Shown here piece after piece: positions 46,308 to 56,800 of a DNA stretch of 64,000 nt. This stretch comes from Gautieria morchelliformis. Lineage: Eukaryota; Basidiomycota; Agaricomycetes; Gomphales; Gomphaceae. Location of the stretch: contig WHVA01000436.1 of assembly GCA_015179125.1 (NCBI GenBank), forward strand, positions 1-64,000, given 5' to 3'. Both the position numbers and the translations under genes were made by a program. Position 1 is the stretch's first letter, and the number at the start of each line of letters is the position of its first letter. The notes below the pieces were generated by a model. That model worked only from the letters and a program-made list of their open reading frames with translations, searched no databases and was not told where the DNA came from.

Positions 46308-48001
46308 TCACTCGGCGTCTGCATCTGCAGTCTCTACTTCTTCACTGGGATCGGTACCGCCCTCACCATCAGGGTTTGTCATGTCCCGCACATTGCCACC
46401 ATCCGCAAAGCTCAGAATCCCCGCCATTTCCAACATCTTTACTACTTCTTCTGCATCCGCTACCTCCATCTTGCCCAATACTTTGTTCACAGCTTCCAGG
46501 GTGCCAATCTGAAGTGCCTTCTTAAGCGCATCATCGAAGGCCTCAAATACATCCCAGCGCATCTGAAGTGCACGGCGCACTTGTTTAATGTCGAGTCCTT
46601 CTGTACCAGGTCCTTCAAGCCTCAGGTCCTCAGGAGGCGGGCCATCGGGAACATTGAAAGTAATAGGTTGTGACGAGTCCTCCTGCATCAACTGGATTTG
46701 TTCGCGCCCTTGCGCCGCTTCTTCTTCCTCAGCTTGGGTGGCAATCACACGAGCAACAAGGTGCGCGTAAGTGTCCTCAACATCTTTGAGGAAGACAGTT
46801 TGGGCACGTTTCTCGTCCGACACCATTCTAATGATTTGTTATTAAATGTTAGAGTTGTCGATATTGTCTGGCTCACCTCTTGAAGAACAAGCTGACACCA
46901 TCTGGACCAAGCTTGTCGCAATACTGTAGTAACAATCCTTGATGAACACACTGCTTAGCATACTGCTTTTCACCACGACGCTCTGCAGCAAACGCCTCGA
47001 CCAAAAGCGCGTCTGTAGCACCTGGTACAATGACTTCCCTGTTTCCTTGAATAAATCGCCAGGACCTCTCGTAATCACGGACCGGTAGCTTAGAAAATTC
47101 GACAAGCGCAGGAGTCAATGATGGGAGACTGTCTTCGTCTCCCTCGTCACCTTCATCATCAGCATCGGGAACAGAAGATTCCGCTGTCGGAGAAGCTGAT
47201 ACCGACCGGGGATTTAGAGTTTCGAACATGGTCTCTGTCGTTTTCATTGTACCTTTGCTTTTCTTGGGCGCAGTCACGGGAGGTGGCGACGGCTTTGGAG
47301 GAACGTACTACATCACTAGATCTATCAGCGTACCTGACTGGTAATGTAATCTGACTTGCCTTGGAGTCGAAGCCTTCATGGAGGTCATCGCTAGTAATTT
47401 TCTTTGTCTGCTCTTTTTCCTCGGTTTCCAATTCAACCTTAATCTTCTCCTGGTATCCTCCCAGCTTCTTTAGGTGGCTTTTCAGCCCGTCAACAAGAGC
47501 TTTATCGAGTTCCGGATCGTCCTTTCCAACGCCCTTTTCTTTCGCCTCTTCCCAGATCTGCAGAAGCAACGACTGTAACATCTGATCATAGGTGGGTTGT
47601 CCATCAGCCGGTGCCTCAGTCGATGGTTGTGTTTTAAGACGTTCGACGAGTGAGGAAAAGTGAATATGACCCCCAGATTGGACATCATCCGTTATGGTTC
47701 GTAGGCGAGGGAGCAGAACTTCATTGCATGCAATCTCGCAACGCAGTTGGGTAATTCGATGCTTTCTGATTTCCCGCTTCTCGTGTATATCTCGCTGTTT
47801 CCATCTAATGTACTACTGAGCCTCAAATTCGAATGGTTTCCAAAGAATTACTAACCGAATGAGAGACTTCTTGTCCACGTTAGGATGGCCCTCGATGTCC
47901 GAATCGTCAGACAGCTAACGACAGTGAGCTCCTGATCGGACGAAGTGCTACGAATGACTCACCTCAAGCTGATCCCACTTGGAGTAGTTGAGGGGTGGCA
48001 T
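46308..48001 (-). CDS. CDC37: Hsp90 co-chaperone Cdc37
   Basis: Cdc37 loads protein kinases onto Hsp90 in the cytosol. The first exon starts at 48001 and reads MPPLNYSKWDQLELSDDSD, the conserved N-terminus with the CK2-site serine (ELSDDSD), followed by an intron GTGAGTC. Next exons read IEGHPNVDKKSLIRWKQRDIH and KREIRKHRITQLRCEI, an N-terminal coiled coil that contacts kinases. The middle Hsp90-binding domain follows: FSKLPVRDYERSWRFIQGNR, AFAAERRGEKQYAKQCVHQG and LLQYCDKLGPDGVSLFFKR. The C-terminal helical part holds VRRALQMRWDVFEAFDDALK and ends at 46308. A Ser/Thr/Asp-rich linker at about 47.12-47.25 kb is lineage-typical. It has several short introns; the protein is about 500 residues, normal for the family. 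Confidence 0.93.
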
Positions 48002-49100
48002 GTGGTGGAGTCTACAAGGCGTGACCGAGACGCGTACACAAGCACCCACAGGTACCGCTGCTGTTTTTCACGAAACTAATAAAGCACCACGCGATAGACC
48101 GGCATCGCGCAATCGCGTCTCATTAATGGAGCACCGTCAATATTCCGATACCCATGCACAAGTATGTACTATTGAGTCCGAAAATATGGACGGGTTCGTT
48201 ACAGTAAAACGAGCAGCTGTTCTGAATACCCATCGCAACTGTTCTACATAACCCAGCCGCGGTCTCTGAGTACAATATTAGACTTGCCTATTCCAACCAC
48301 AATACAAGAAATGGACAACCTTACATACAACCGAGACAATTCGCTGACGTATCCTGGAAGAATTTCACGTGGTGAGTGGTAGTTCAATCCAAACCCGGAA
48401 CGCCACTGGAAGCACCGCGTTTTGTGGGGTCAAATTTGCCATCCAAATAGATGAGTCCAGCCGGGCATTTAGCGCCGTATTACAGTGTGATTACCCCAAC
48501 ACACCGAACACTCAGTAGATCCGCCCCCATATCTTTGGGCCAAAAATCCAAATTTATCCAATGCTCTAGATACACTGTCTAATTCCCTCGTCAAGTATTT
48601 TAGCTCCCTGACATCTAATTAAGTTCGAAAGATAGCTACGCTCGAGTACCAAATATACTCGTCCACGTTTGCCCCAGTCCGCACACAGCTCATGATCACA
48701 GAGCAAATACATGCTCCGACCTACACCTAGGCCGCACTTACGCATTTTGAATACATTAGACTACTAATCACCACTTTATATCAATTGGACAACTCAGGCC
48801 ACAGCGACATACAGCGGTATACACACAAAGCACGTAAACATATAATTATTGCTCACATATATATAGTAGTTCAATCCAAATTAAATACGACCTCAACACG
48901 TTGCGTCATGCGGTGCGGCTGCAGCCTGTCGTGAGGGAACGGCCACCGAGCCATGCTGCAGCTGCTAGTGCAGGAACCTCCCATACATCCTCGCGCATCG
49001 GGAGGAACAACACCATTCAGCGAAACACGTGCAGAAGCAAAATGGCAGCCAACACACCTGAGCAGAAATGCGCCTCAGAACCAGCCCATCAGGAAGAAGC
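48002..49100. other. Intergenic region upstream of CDC37
   Basis: No gene was recognised in this roughly 1.1-kb AT-rich spacer. The first 200 bp presumably contain the CDC37 promoter. No tandem repeat or tRNA-like sequence was seen. Confidence 0.5.
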
Positions 49101-49149
49101 ACTCAGGTGCATACCGCAGGATCCCCAGTGCTGCAGACACTAGCAAGAT

Positions 49150-50378
49150 GCACGTCGGGCAAACCATCCCATCTCGTCCGCCCCACGCACCTCTGCGAAG
49201 AACATGTCCCCCAGCTCGACGCCGCAGCACGTCCATGCCGTCCCAAAGCTGAACAAGAATATCACCAGATGCATGTAGTCCTCGAATATCAGGACACCCA
49301 TGGTGTGGAATAGGCACACCATGTCTGTGCAGCGTCAACGTCAGTGCAAGCGCGAGGACGCGACGGGGGTTAGGATGGGTGCATGCACAAATAAACGGAC
49401 CATTGTGATTGGACTCGTTCCCATAGTTTGTCGTGCCACGCTCTGATCTCCGTCTCCTCCATGATTGCCTGAAGGTCGCACTGCTAGCGAGTAGACATCA
49501 GAAAGTAAATCAAATAGAAGCAAGGAAGCGCAGCGGCCATTGTAGATAGCAGAAAGTAAATCAAATTAAAGCAGCCATCAATGCAAAGGCAGGCCGCACA
49601 ACTTAAAGCAGACCCTGACGCGTGACATACCTTGTTGAGGTTGTTCAGTGGCTTCGGATCTGAGTAGACTTTCTCGTGGAAACGTGACACAAAGCGCAGC
49701 AGCCCCATGTATGCCACGAGGTGTACGTCGTGCGCGTGGTTGTACCTGCCCGCCGGAATCCGCGTCGTCAACATTGTGTGCCACGCAGAGCGCAGCAGCA
49801 GCCTCAGCACTGGAAGAAAGCCCCGCTGCAGCACAGCGCACTTACCGGCTCCGCCGATACCATGCCTTCTGGGAGCTTGTTCGAGCTGTGGTTTGGGTAC
49901 AGGTGTGTGTGGGGGTGGGCAGGCGGCGACCCCGCGAGCGGGTAGGCGTGCGCGTGCTGCGTGGGCGTGGGCGTGGGCGAGGGCGAGGGCGGGAGAGCAT
50001 GTGTGAGTGGAGTGGGGTACGCGTTGGGCGCCGGCGCGGGTCCGTTCCCGTTCCTAGGCGGCGTGCGGGGCGGGATCGCGAAGACGCATTTCATTTGCCC
50101 GCGGGTCGGCGGCGGGGTTTGGGGGGCTCTGGGAGGGGGCGGATAAGGGCAAGGGTGCGGTGGCGGCGGCGGTGGTAGGCGCGGGTAAGGGCGATTGCGG
50201 GGCGTGTGTACCGCTGCGGGTGAGCCTGTAGGTGCTGAGGGCGCCGGCGGCATGTGTGTGCGGGGGTGCGGGGATGTGCCGTGCGCCAGCATGGCCGTGG
50301 TCCACCACGGCGTGCTGCGGATCGTTGCATCCTCCTGTGCGCCTGTCGGCTTCCCCCACTGCGTCGACGAGTGGTCCA
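49150..50378 (-). CDS. Hypothetical proline-rich protein, possibly membrane-associated
   Basis: I do not recognise it. A first exon from ATG 50378 (MDHSSTQWGKP) encodes about 178 residues dominated by Pro, His, Thr and Ala. It ends at a good donor (CCG then GTAAGTGCG, about 49845). Downstream minus-strand exons read WHTMLTTRIPAGRYNHAHD, MGLLRFVSRFHEKVYSDPK and PLNNLNK (then a donor GTATGTCA near 49632), AIMEETEIRAWHDKLWER (about 49.43 kb), and MVCLFHTMGVLIFEDYMH with a hydrophobic FLFSFGTAWTCCGVELGD (about 49.2 kb). The reading is patchy and the C-terminus is not fixed. GC content is much higher than in the neighbours. Confidence 0.35.
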
Positions 50379-50621
50379 TGTTGTAGACAATCAGGCACAA
50401 CATACCTGGTCCCAGCCGCTCCCAAGACCTAAGTCAACTCTCCCCAGTCCCATAACAGCTCGCAGATCTCAAAACAAGAAATAGGAGAAAGTAAAAGCAA
50501 AACAAAGCTCACGTGATTACAAAATGACATTAGTAGGAGTATAATTTGTTGAAGTCCAGCATATGACCCCGCCATATGGACTTGCATTTGCGCAAAAGCG
50601 TTGTGATGGGATGGAACGATC

Positions 50622-50870
50622 AATAGAGTAGCCAGCTGGAGCTGGCTAGACACCGTTGGACAGCATGCTTATGGGTTATTCTCAGGTTCGAATGCCTGGT
50701 CTAGACGCATCTGGTCGATCCCTTTCGGAAGCAGGCCGAGGCACTCGAACAATAAATAGAGTAGTTGGGTGGAGCTGGCTAGATATAGTTGGACAGCATG
50801 CTTATGGGTTATTCTCAGGTTCTAATGCCCGGTCTGGATGCATCTGGTCGATCCCTTTTGGAGGCAATCA
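50622..50870 (+). repeat. Tandem pair of tRNA-like units (133-bp period)
   Basis: Two direct copies (50622-50754 and 50755-50870) share AATAGAGTAG, GGAGCTGGCTAGA and GTTGGACAGCATGCTTATGG. Each has an A-box-like TGGCTAGA and a B-box-like GGTTCGAATGCC (50685-50696) or GGTTCTAATGCC (50818-50829), spaced as in a tRNA. The 3' part CATCTGGTCGATCCCTTT is also shared. They are probably tRNA-derived SINE heads or a tRNA-pseudogene dimer; neither half folds well enough for me to call a working tRNA. Confidence 0.6.
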
Positions 50871-51158
50871 TCGCCTGAGAATAGATGCCATATGCGAACG
50901 TTTGGTAGGGTAACTATACATCCGCGTCAGCCGGCAGCTTATGGCCGGCCGCATTGACTAATATTTACTTTCAATCCGATTTTCAACCGCCAAAACGCGG
51001 TGAAGGTGAGGCCACGCGTGATGGTGCACGACTGGGCGGTAGTCTCAAAAATGGTTCTGGGATATCGAAAATCTCGTCCAATATGAGGTGTACCTCCGCA
51101 TCTGAGGCAATGGAAGCATAAATGCCTGCGCCAACAAGCGTTTCTCCCCGACAGTATC

Positions 51159-51985
51159 TCACTCACTTTGATAATAATCCTCCAGAGGATAAGACGTTCG
51201 GTGAACGACGCATTCACCATACTTGTTTTGGATCCACTGCGCGCCACCAGACGACCCTGGAATAACTTCCATCCTGACTCGTTGCCTTGCCTCCGCAACT
51301 CCTACTATTTCCTTCAACGCACCCAGCTCCTCGGCCTCTTTAATCGTCAATGGCTCATGTCGCAAACAAAACTCAAGAAACCCATCTCGTACCCATGGAG
51401 GGTGATCATACGCTCGACCAAGGGAGATTTTGGTTCCAGATCCTGCACATTTGCTCAGCTGGGCGATGGCTTCACTACGAATATCGAGCATTTGCCACCT
51501 AGATGCGAGGCCTAGGATCGATTTCCATTCTGATACACCCCAATGATCTGTACCAGTTGTGAATTTGGTGAATCTCCTGCATGGTGTCAGGTTAATATCT
51601 TCGCACGATTGCTCATAGACGTACGGAGGATAGAGCAGTTCTAGGAGTCTTTCAAAATCCAAGACCTCGACCTGGTTCAGACGAATAGGAGCCGCGTCCA
51701 CCTTCCCTTCGGCATCACTGCTATTAGGTAGGAGGAACATGTCCGCGAATATAGGAGACTCCTGCACGAGAATGTAACGGGGAATCTTGAACAGTGTATC
51801 TTTTACCTGAATGGTAAGTTGAATGAGGTTTTAGGCACTGGAGTTACATAACGAACTAAAAAGACAACGTTATCCTCCAAATAGTAGCGATCATGACGAT
51901 GGAGGGCTTCAATCCCGCCACCAGTTAGGGTTGGCGTCACGCTTCGGTTCCTCGGGGACTCCGAGTTGTCTGCGTAGTTTGACAT
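51159..51985 (-). CDS. BTB/POZ domain protein
   Basis: BTB/POZ proteins dimerise and often act as adaptors of cullin-3 ubiquitin ligases; in Agaricomycetes they form a large family of mostly unknown role. The start is ATG 51985 (MSNYADNSESPRNRS). Exon 1 reads RHDRYYLEDNVVFL, a phase-0 intron GTTCGT to CAG lies at 51807-51856, and exon 2 continues VKDTLFKIPRYILVQESPIF and ADMFLLPN, the typical BTB core. A strand/helix pair follows (LNQVEVLDFERLLELLYPP), then a helical back half (SILGLASRWQMLDIRSEAI, LEFCLRHEPLTIKEAEELG). Length is about 258 residues, usual for this fungal subfamily. It appears intact. Confidence 0.85.
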
Positions 51986-52149
51986 TTCAAAAACAATGTA
52001 TGTTAGCGACCAGCTTGAAGGATGGACCACCTTGCGAAGAAATAAGTATAAGGTTTCAAGCCTCGTGTGGGCCTTGCGTCACTACCGAGATGAAACTGTG
52101 TGCAAGATCACATATGTACAATAATGTGATTCATTGATCCTACGTATCC

Positions 52150-52215
52150 CCTAGCTGCGGAGGCTAAACTAGTCATGATCGCCACTGGGAGGATGAGGTT
52201 AGAATCCCTCACACT
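52150..52215 (+). repeat. tRNA-like sequence (possible SINE head)
   Basis: An A-box-like start (TAGCTGCGGAGGC) and a T-arm-like hairpin TGAGG-TTAGAAT-CCCTCA suggest a decayed tRNA or SINE head. The anticodon arm is unclear and no target duplication was found. Confidence 0.3.
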
Positions 52216-52315
52216 TTCAGCGTTCAGTTGCCTCAGTACCGAAGCGACACATCTAGATTTCTACGCTCTGGAGGTGGCCCGCTACTTAGTAAGCACTGCA
52301 GGAAGCGCGGGACCT

Positions 52316-52367
52316 GAACTTCAGTACCTGACGAACTGAAATATCAGTTCTGGATGCACTGAAGTTC
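52316..52367. repeat. Nested inverted repeat (double hairpin)
   Basis: Outer arms GAACTTCAGT (52316-52325) and ACTGAAGTTC (52358-52367) enclose inner arms GAACTGA (52333-52339) and TCAGTTC (52344-52350). Related CAGTTC/CTGAA words continue to about 52500. It may be a MITE-like end or a fold-back; no gene is involved. Confidence 0.6.
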
Positions 52368-52629
52368 AGTTCCGCAGGGCTGAAGATCAGTACGCAGAGA
52401 TATGGACGGCTCATTTGACCCGTACTGAATTTACATAGCGCCAATGTCACTTCACGCGCTTTTTTGCACTTAAGTACAGTTCTGGAGACACTGTAATTCA
52501 GGTATTTAGAACTGGAAAAAAGTGCAATTTATTTCTATAATTCAGTATCAACTGGATACAGAGCCGGATATCATCATAATCATAGTCCTTCAAGTGAGAT
52601 ACCCAACACCGATGCGGGTGCAAGTCTAG

Positions 52630-52860
52630 TCGACGAGAGCTGAGCGTGTGCAATGCCAAAGCCAGTGTGAGTCGAGGCCGGAGACCCGAGAGTGTGCAAG
52701 AACAAGTGCGCGATGCGAAAGCGAGCAGAAGAGAACCGAGAGTGAGCAAGAACGAGTGTGCAATGTGAAAGCCAGTGAGAGTTGCCAGTGAGAGTTGACA
52801 AGAGCCAAGATTGCACGAGAACGAGTACGGATGCGAGTCGAGAGCCTAATAAGTGCTTTG
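52630..52860. repeat. Imperfect tandem repeats, GTGTGCAAtG-type units
   Basis: Variants of a roughly 50-65-bp unit (GAGAGTGTGCAAGAAC, GTGCGATGCGAAAGC, GAGTGTGCAATGTGAAAGCC) recur three to four times. The region from 52500 to 53340 otherwise holds no recognised gene. Confidence 0.5.
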
Positions 52861-53584
52861 CAAGAGCGAGAAGCCAGCCATATATCTGGCGTGTGAGGGG
52901 GTGAGGCTGTGCTTCAAGTCGAGAGCATGATCAATTGCCATTGCGCGTTAGTGTGAGTGCGAGCTGGAACCTACGTAAATTTATCGCGAATGCGGGAGCG
53001 GGACGAATGAATGCGGAGAAAGGTCGGAGTGCCGTGGCCAGACATACATAAATTCTTGGATTTGGAGCCAGAGGGTGCGTTCTCGTTCATCTGGTGCGTG
53101 TGATAATAAGCAGCAAGAACAATAGAGACTCAAGCTCAAGTGAACACGGGCAAACGCACCCGAGAACCCTTTTGGAAGGGTTAGAGATTCTGTTGCTCTG
53201 TAGTGCAATACCAATGTGCGTATGAGATTAGCAACGATTTACTTGCCAGTTTCCTAGGCGGCCCCGACTCGATGCACTCCTAACGAAGGAACCATACGGT
53301 GAGCTAATAACAACGAGAACAAGGATGACTCACATCCTGTGTAATTTACAATATAAAAGGAGGCCATTCTGACCCCCTAGGATAATCATCCAATCTAGCA
53401 ATCTACTGCTTCTATCCTACACGTGACTCGTGTGACTTGCATCTTACTAAGCTGCTAACCCCAGCTAGGGTTATTCACTTACTTTAGTGTCTAATTCCTT
53501 GTTAAGTAGATACTTTTCTGCTTAGCCACCTAGACTAATCCTCCGGGTGTAATTCTACAGAGTGAGTCTGTCAATTGATAGTCT

Positions 53585-53806
53585 TGTTAGTAATCGGGAC
53601 GATGACACCGCCGAGGCAGAGCCGGCACGCATTTAGCCGGAGGTTCGAGATCGCTCTCGACCCCGGGTTGCTGGTGCACCGGCATCGCATCGGCACAGCA
53701 GCTCGAAGGGATTGGTAATATAATGGACATTACATTTTGTATATAAAGGAACGATCTACTTGAGATCAAGATAGAATATCAGATTATATATCTCCTTCGT
53801 TCCACA
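53585..53806 (+). repeat. 5' LTR of the Copia element
   Basis: This 222-bp LTR has ends TGTTAGTAAT and GTTCCACA. It contains GTATATAAAGGAACG (TATA box, about 53740) and is identical by eye to the 3' LTR. Confidence 0.95.
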
Positions 53807-53818
53807 GGTTATGGGCCC
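53807..53818 (+). promoter_or_regulatory. Primer-binding site, initiator-tRNA half type
   Basis: GGTTATGGGCCC directly follows the 5' LTR. It is complementary to the anticodon-arm region of initiator tRNA-Met, the half-tRNA primer known for Drosophila copia and many Ty1/Copia elements. Confidence 0.8.
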
Positions 53819-53885
53819 CGCGCATAACTAAACTACTACAAATCTAACTACGCTCCATACTCCAATAACTCAATACCGATCAACG

Positions 53886-56800
53886 ATGTCGAGTAGCAAT
53901 AACACGTACAAGATCGATCCCTTGAACGGGGATAATTACGCGGCGTGGCGCCGGCGGCTCGAGTGGATACTCGATGACTTAGATCTGTGGGACGTGGCTA
54001 TCGGCAGGGAGACGGAACCGAGACCGGCAGATGCCGACAACGTCACTGCGACCGAACAGCAGGAGATCGACGATTGGAGAAGGAAGGACAAGAAGGCTAG
54101 AAAAGAGATTTGCCTCAGAGTTGCCGATGAACAACTAGTTTACATCAATCAGACGATGTCTGCGTTTGCTGTATGGACTAGTCTACAAGCAATATTCGAA
54201 TCAAAGGGAGCAGTAGGAATTGTAAATCTACGAAGAGATTTCTTCCGGACGCTTGCCAAAGACGGCGCGAACATGGAGGAGCACGTACGCAAGCTCCGCG
54301 GCATTCAACAGGAATTGAATGCACGGGGGCATTACATCAGTGACACCGAGTTCTCGAACACGTTGCTGACGTCATTACCAGATTCTTGGTCGGCGTTTAT
54401 TACGGCAGTAAACGCCAGTGGAGCCGGGACAACAGCTGATATATTAATAGCTCGGGTCCTCGATGAGGATCGAGCACGGAAAGCTGGATCGGCACGGCAG
54501 ACGGCGCTTAAGGCGCAACAACGTCACAGGACCAGGAAAGATGACTCAGGAGCAACAAAGGGAAAGTGCCGAAATTGCGGCAAGAAGGGTCATTACGTGA
54601 AGGACTGTTGGGCGAAAGGTGGCGGCAAGGAGGGCCAAGCACCGAAATGGTTCAAATCAGGGAACAAAGAAACAGTCAAACAAGCAGAAGAAAAGGACTT
54701 CGCATTTGTATCTAAGGAGGTAGCATACAGTGCTATATCCGCATCCGACTGGTTAGCCGATTCAGCGGCAACAACACACATAGCTAGAAGCCGAAATGAT
54801 TTCGCTAGCTATGCCGAGGAACCATCAGAAATCGAAGGAATTTCACCTGATGCGGTACTACATACACAAGGCCGAGGCACTATATACATGGAATTCAAGA
54901 TCGGCGCCAAGACGAACACGATCGAGCTACGTGACGTCAAGCATGCACCGGATGCGCCGAACAACCTTATCAGCGTAGGGCGTTTAACTGATAAGGGCAA
55001 CACGGCCACATTTTCAGGCACCGGCGTCGAATTCAAATCATGCGCCGGAGTTACCTTCGCACAGGGACAGAAGCGTGGGCGGCTATTCTGTATGAAGGCA
55101 CGGGTCACTCGATCAGTCGAGGCACGGGACTTTGCCGCAGCGGCAAAAGGACGGTCATGGGACAAATGGCACAGAATACTCGGGCACGTCAACATAAAAT
55201 CTATAAAGATGTTGAAATCTAACGATCTAGTCACCGGACTTGAGATCGACGAGTCAAACGAGCCGAGCCAGTGCAAGGCATGCATACAAGGCAAGCGGCA
55301 TGTGGAGCCGTTCCCCAAAAGAGCCGAGGACACTGTAGAACAGGTCGGTGACCTGACAGTATCCGATGTATGGGGACCTGCCCAGACCGAGGGACCATCA
55401 CGTGAAAAGTACTTTTATTCTTTCACGGACATCAAATCGAGGTACACGGTCATCTATTTTGGGAGCGCCAAAGATGAAGCACTCAAACACTTCGAGACGT
55501 ACAAGGCATTCCTCGAGACCCAAACAGGTCAGAAACTGAAGAGGTTTCGCTCGGATAATGGAGGGGAATATGTGAATAAAAATTTCAAGGAATTTTGTGC
55601 TAAATATGGTATTATCATGGAGACCACAGCTCCATACTCCCCAGCCCAGAATGGAATTGCCGAACGACTCAACCGGACCTTACTCGAGCACGCACGGGCA
55701 ATGATATTTGCCAAGAACCTGCCAAAAATACTCTGGCCCGAGGCCGTGGCTTATGCGTGTTATATCAAAAATCGATCACCCACGCGAGCGCTTGGAGATG
55801 ACGCAACGCCGTTCCAAGCACTATTCGGCAAGAAGCCGAACCTAGCACGTCTAGAGGAATTCGGGACAAACTGTTGGGTTATGGTGCCGGATCAACGTCG
55901 AGCCAAACTTGATCCAAAGGCAGAAGAACATATATTCGTCGGAGTAGCTGAACATGCAAAGGCCTGGAGGTACTACAATAAAGCCTCAAAGCACGTTCAA
56001 GTCTCTAGGAACATTACATTTGACGAAAATGACAACAAACTCTACCCTATCCCAGATAATGACGATGACGACACGGCACCGCTCGAGGGGGAGCACTCAC
56101 CGCGCGAGCATGTGCCGGACCCGATCACATCTACCCCACAGACGTCATCACCCCACACGATGCCCGTTCCTGATCCACCTGAACAAGCGCCAGCTCCAGA
56201 GATCCGACGAAGCGCGCGTATCACTCAAAGACCGGATTACCGGAAGCTGAATAATTCAGGACGCACCGAGCAGGTTTACATAACGAGAGAAATCGTCACT
56301 GAACCTGAGAATTACAGAGCGGCGGTATCACGTGATGATGCGCCGATCTGGGAGAAAGCGATGGAAATTGAGATGGACCAACACAAGACGTTAGGAACAT
56401 GGGAGCTAACAGAACTACCACCCGGACGAGTAGCTATCGGTTGCCGATGGGTATACGCTGTCAAAACACAACCGGACGGACAATTCGATAAGGCTAAAGC
56501 GAGGGTTGTGGCTCAAGGATTCACACAGAGGCCAGGGATGGATTACTACGAGATAACCTCACCCGTGGTCAAATTCGATTCACTACGTGTTCTATTAGCG
56601 ATCGCAAACACACTCGATTGGGAAATCGAAATGATGGATGTCAAAGGCGCCTACCTCAATTCAACCATAGATGAGGAGATCTACATGCGCCAGCCTGACG
56701 GATTTGATGATGGATCTGGACGCGTTCTAAGAATATACAGAGCGCTCTACGGACTCAAGCAATCGGGGCGAGCTTGGCATCAGCGCTTACGCAAATTACT

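Noticed and set aside
49648-50178. An arginine/glycine-rich plus-strand protein
   Set aside because: It is the complement of the proline-rich exon of the minus-strand hypothetical gene; high GC keeps all frames open.
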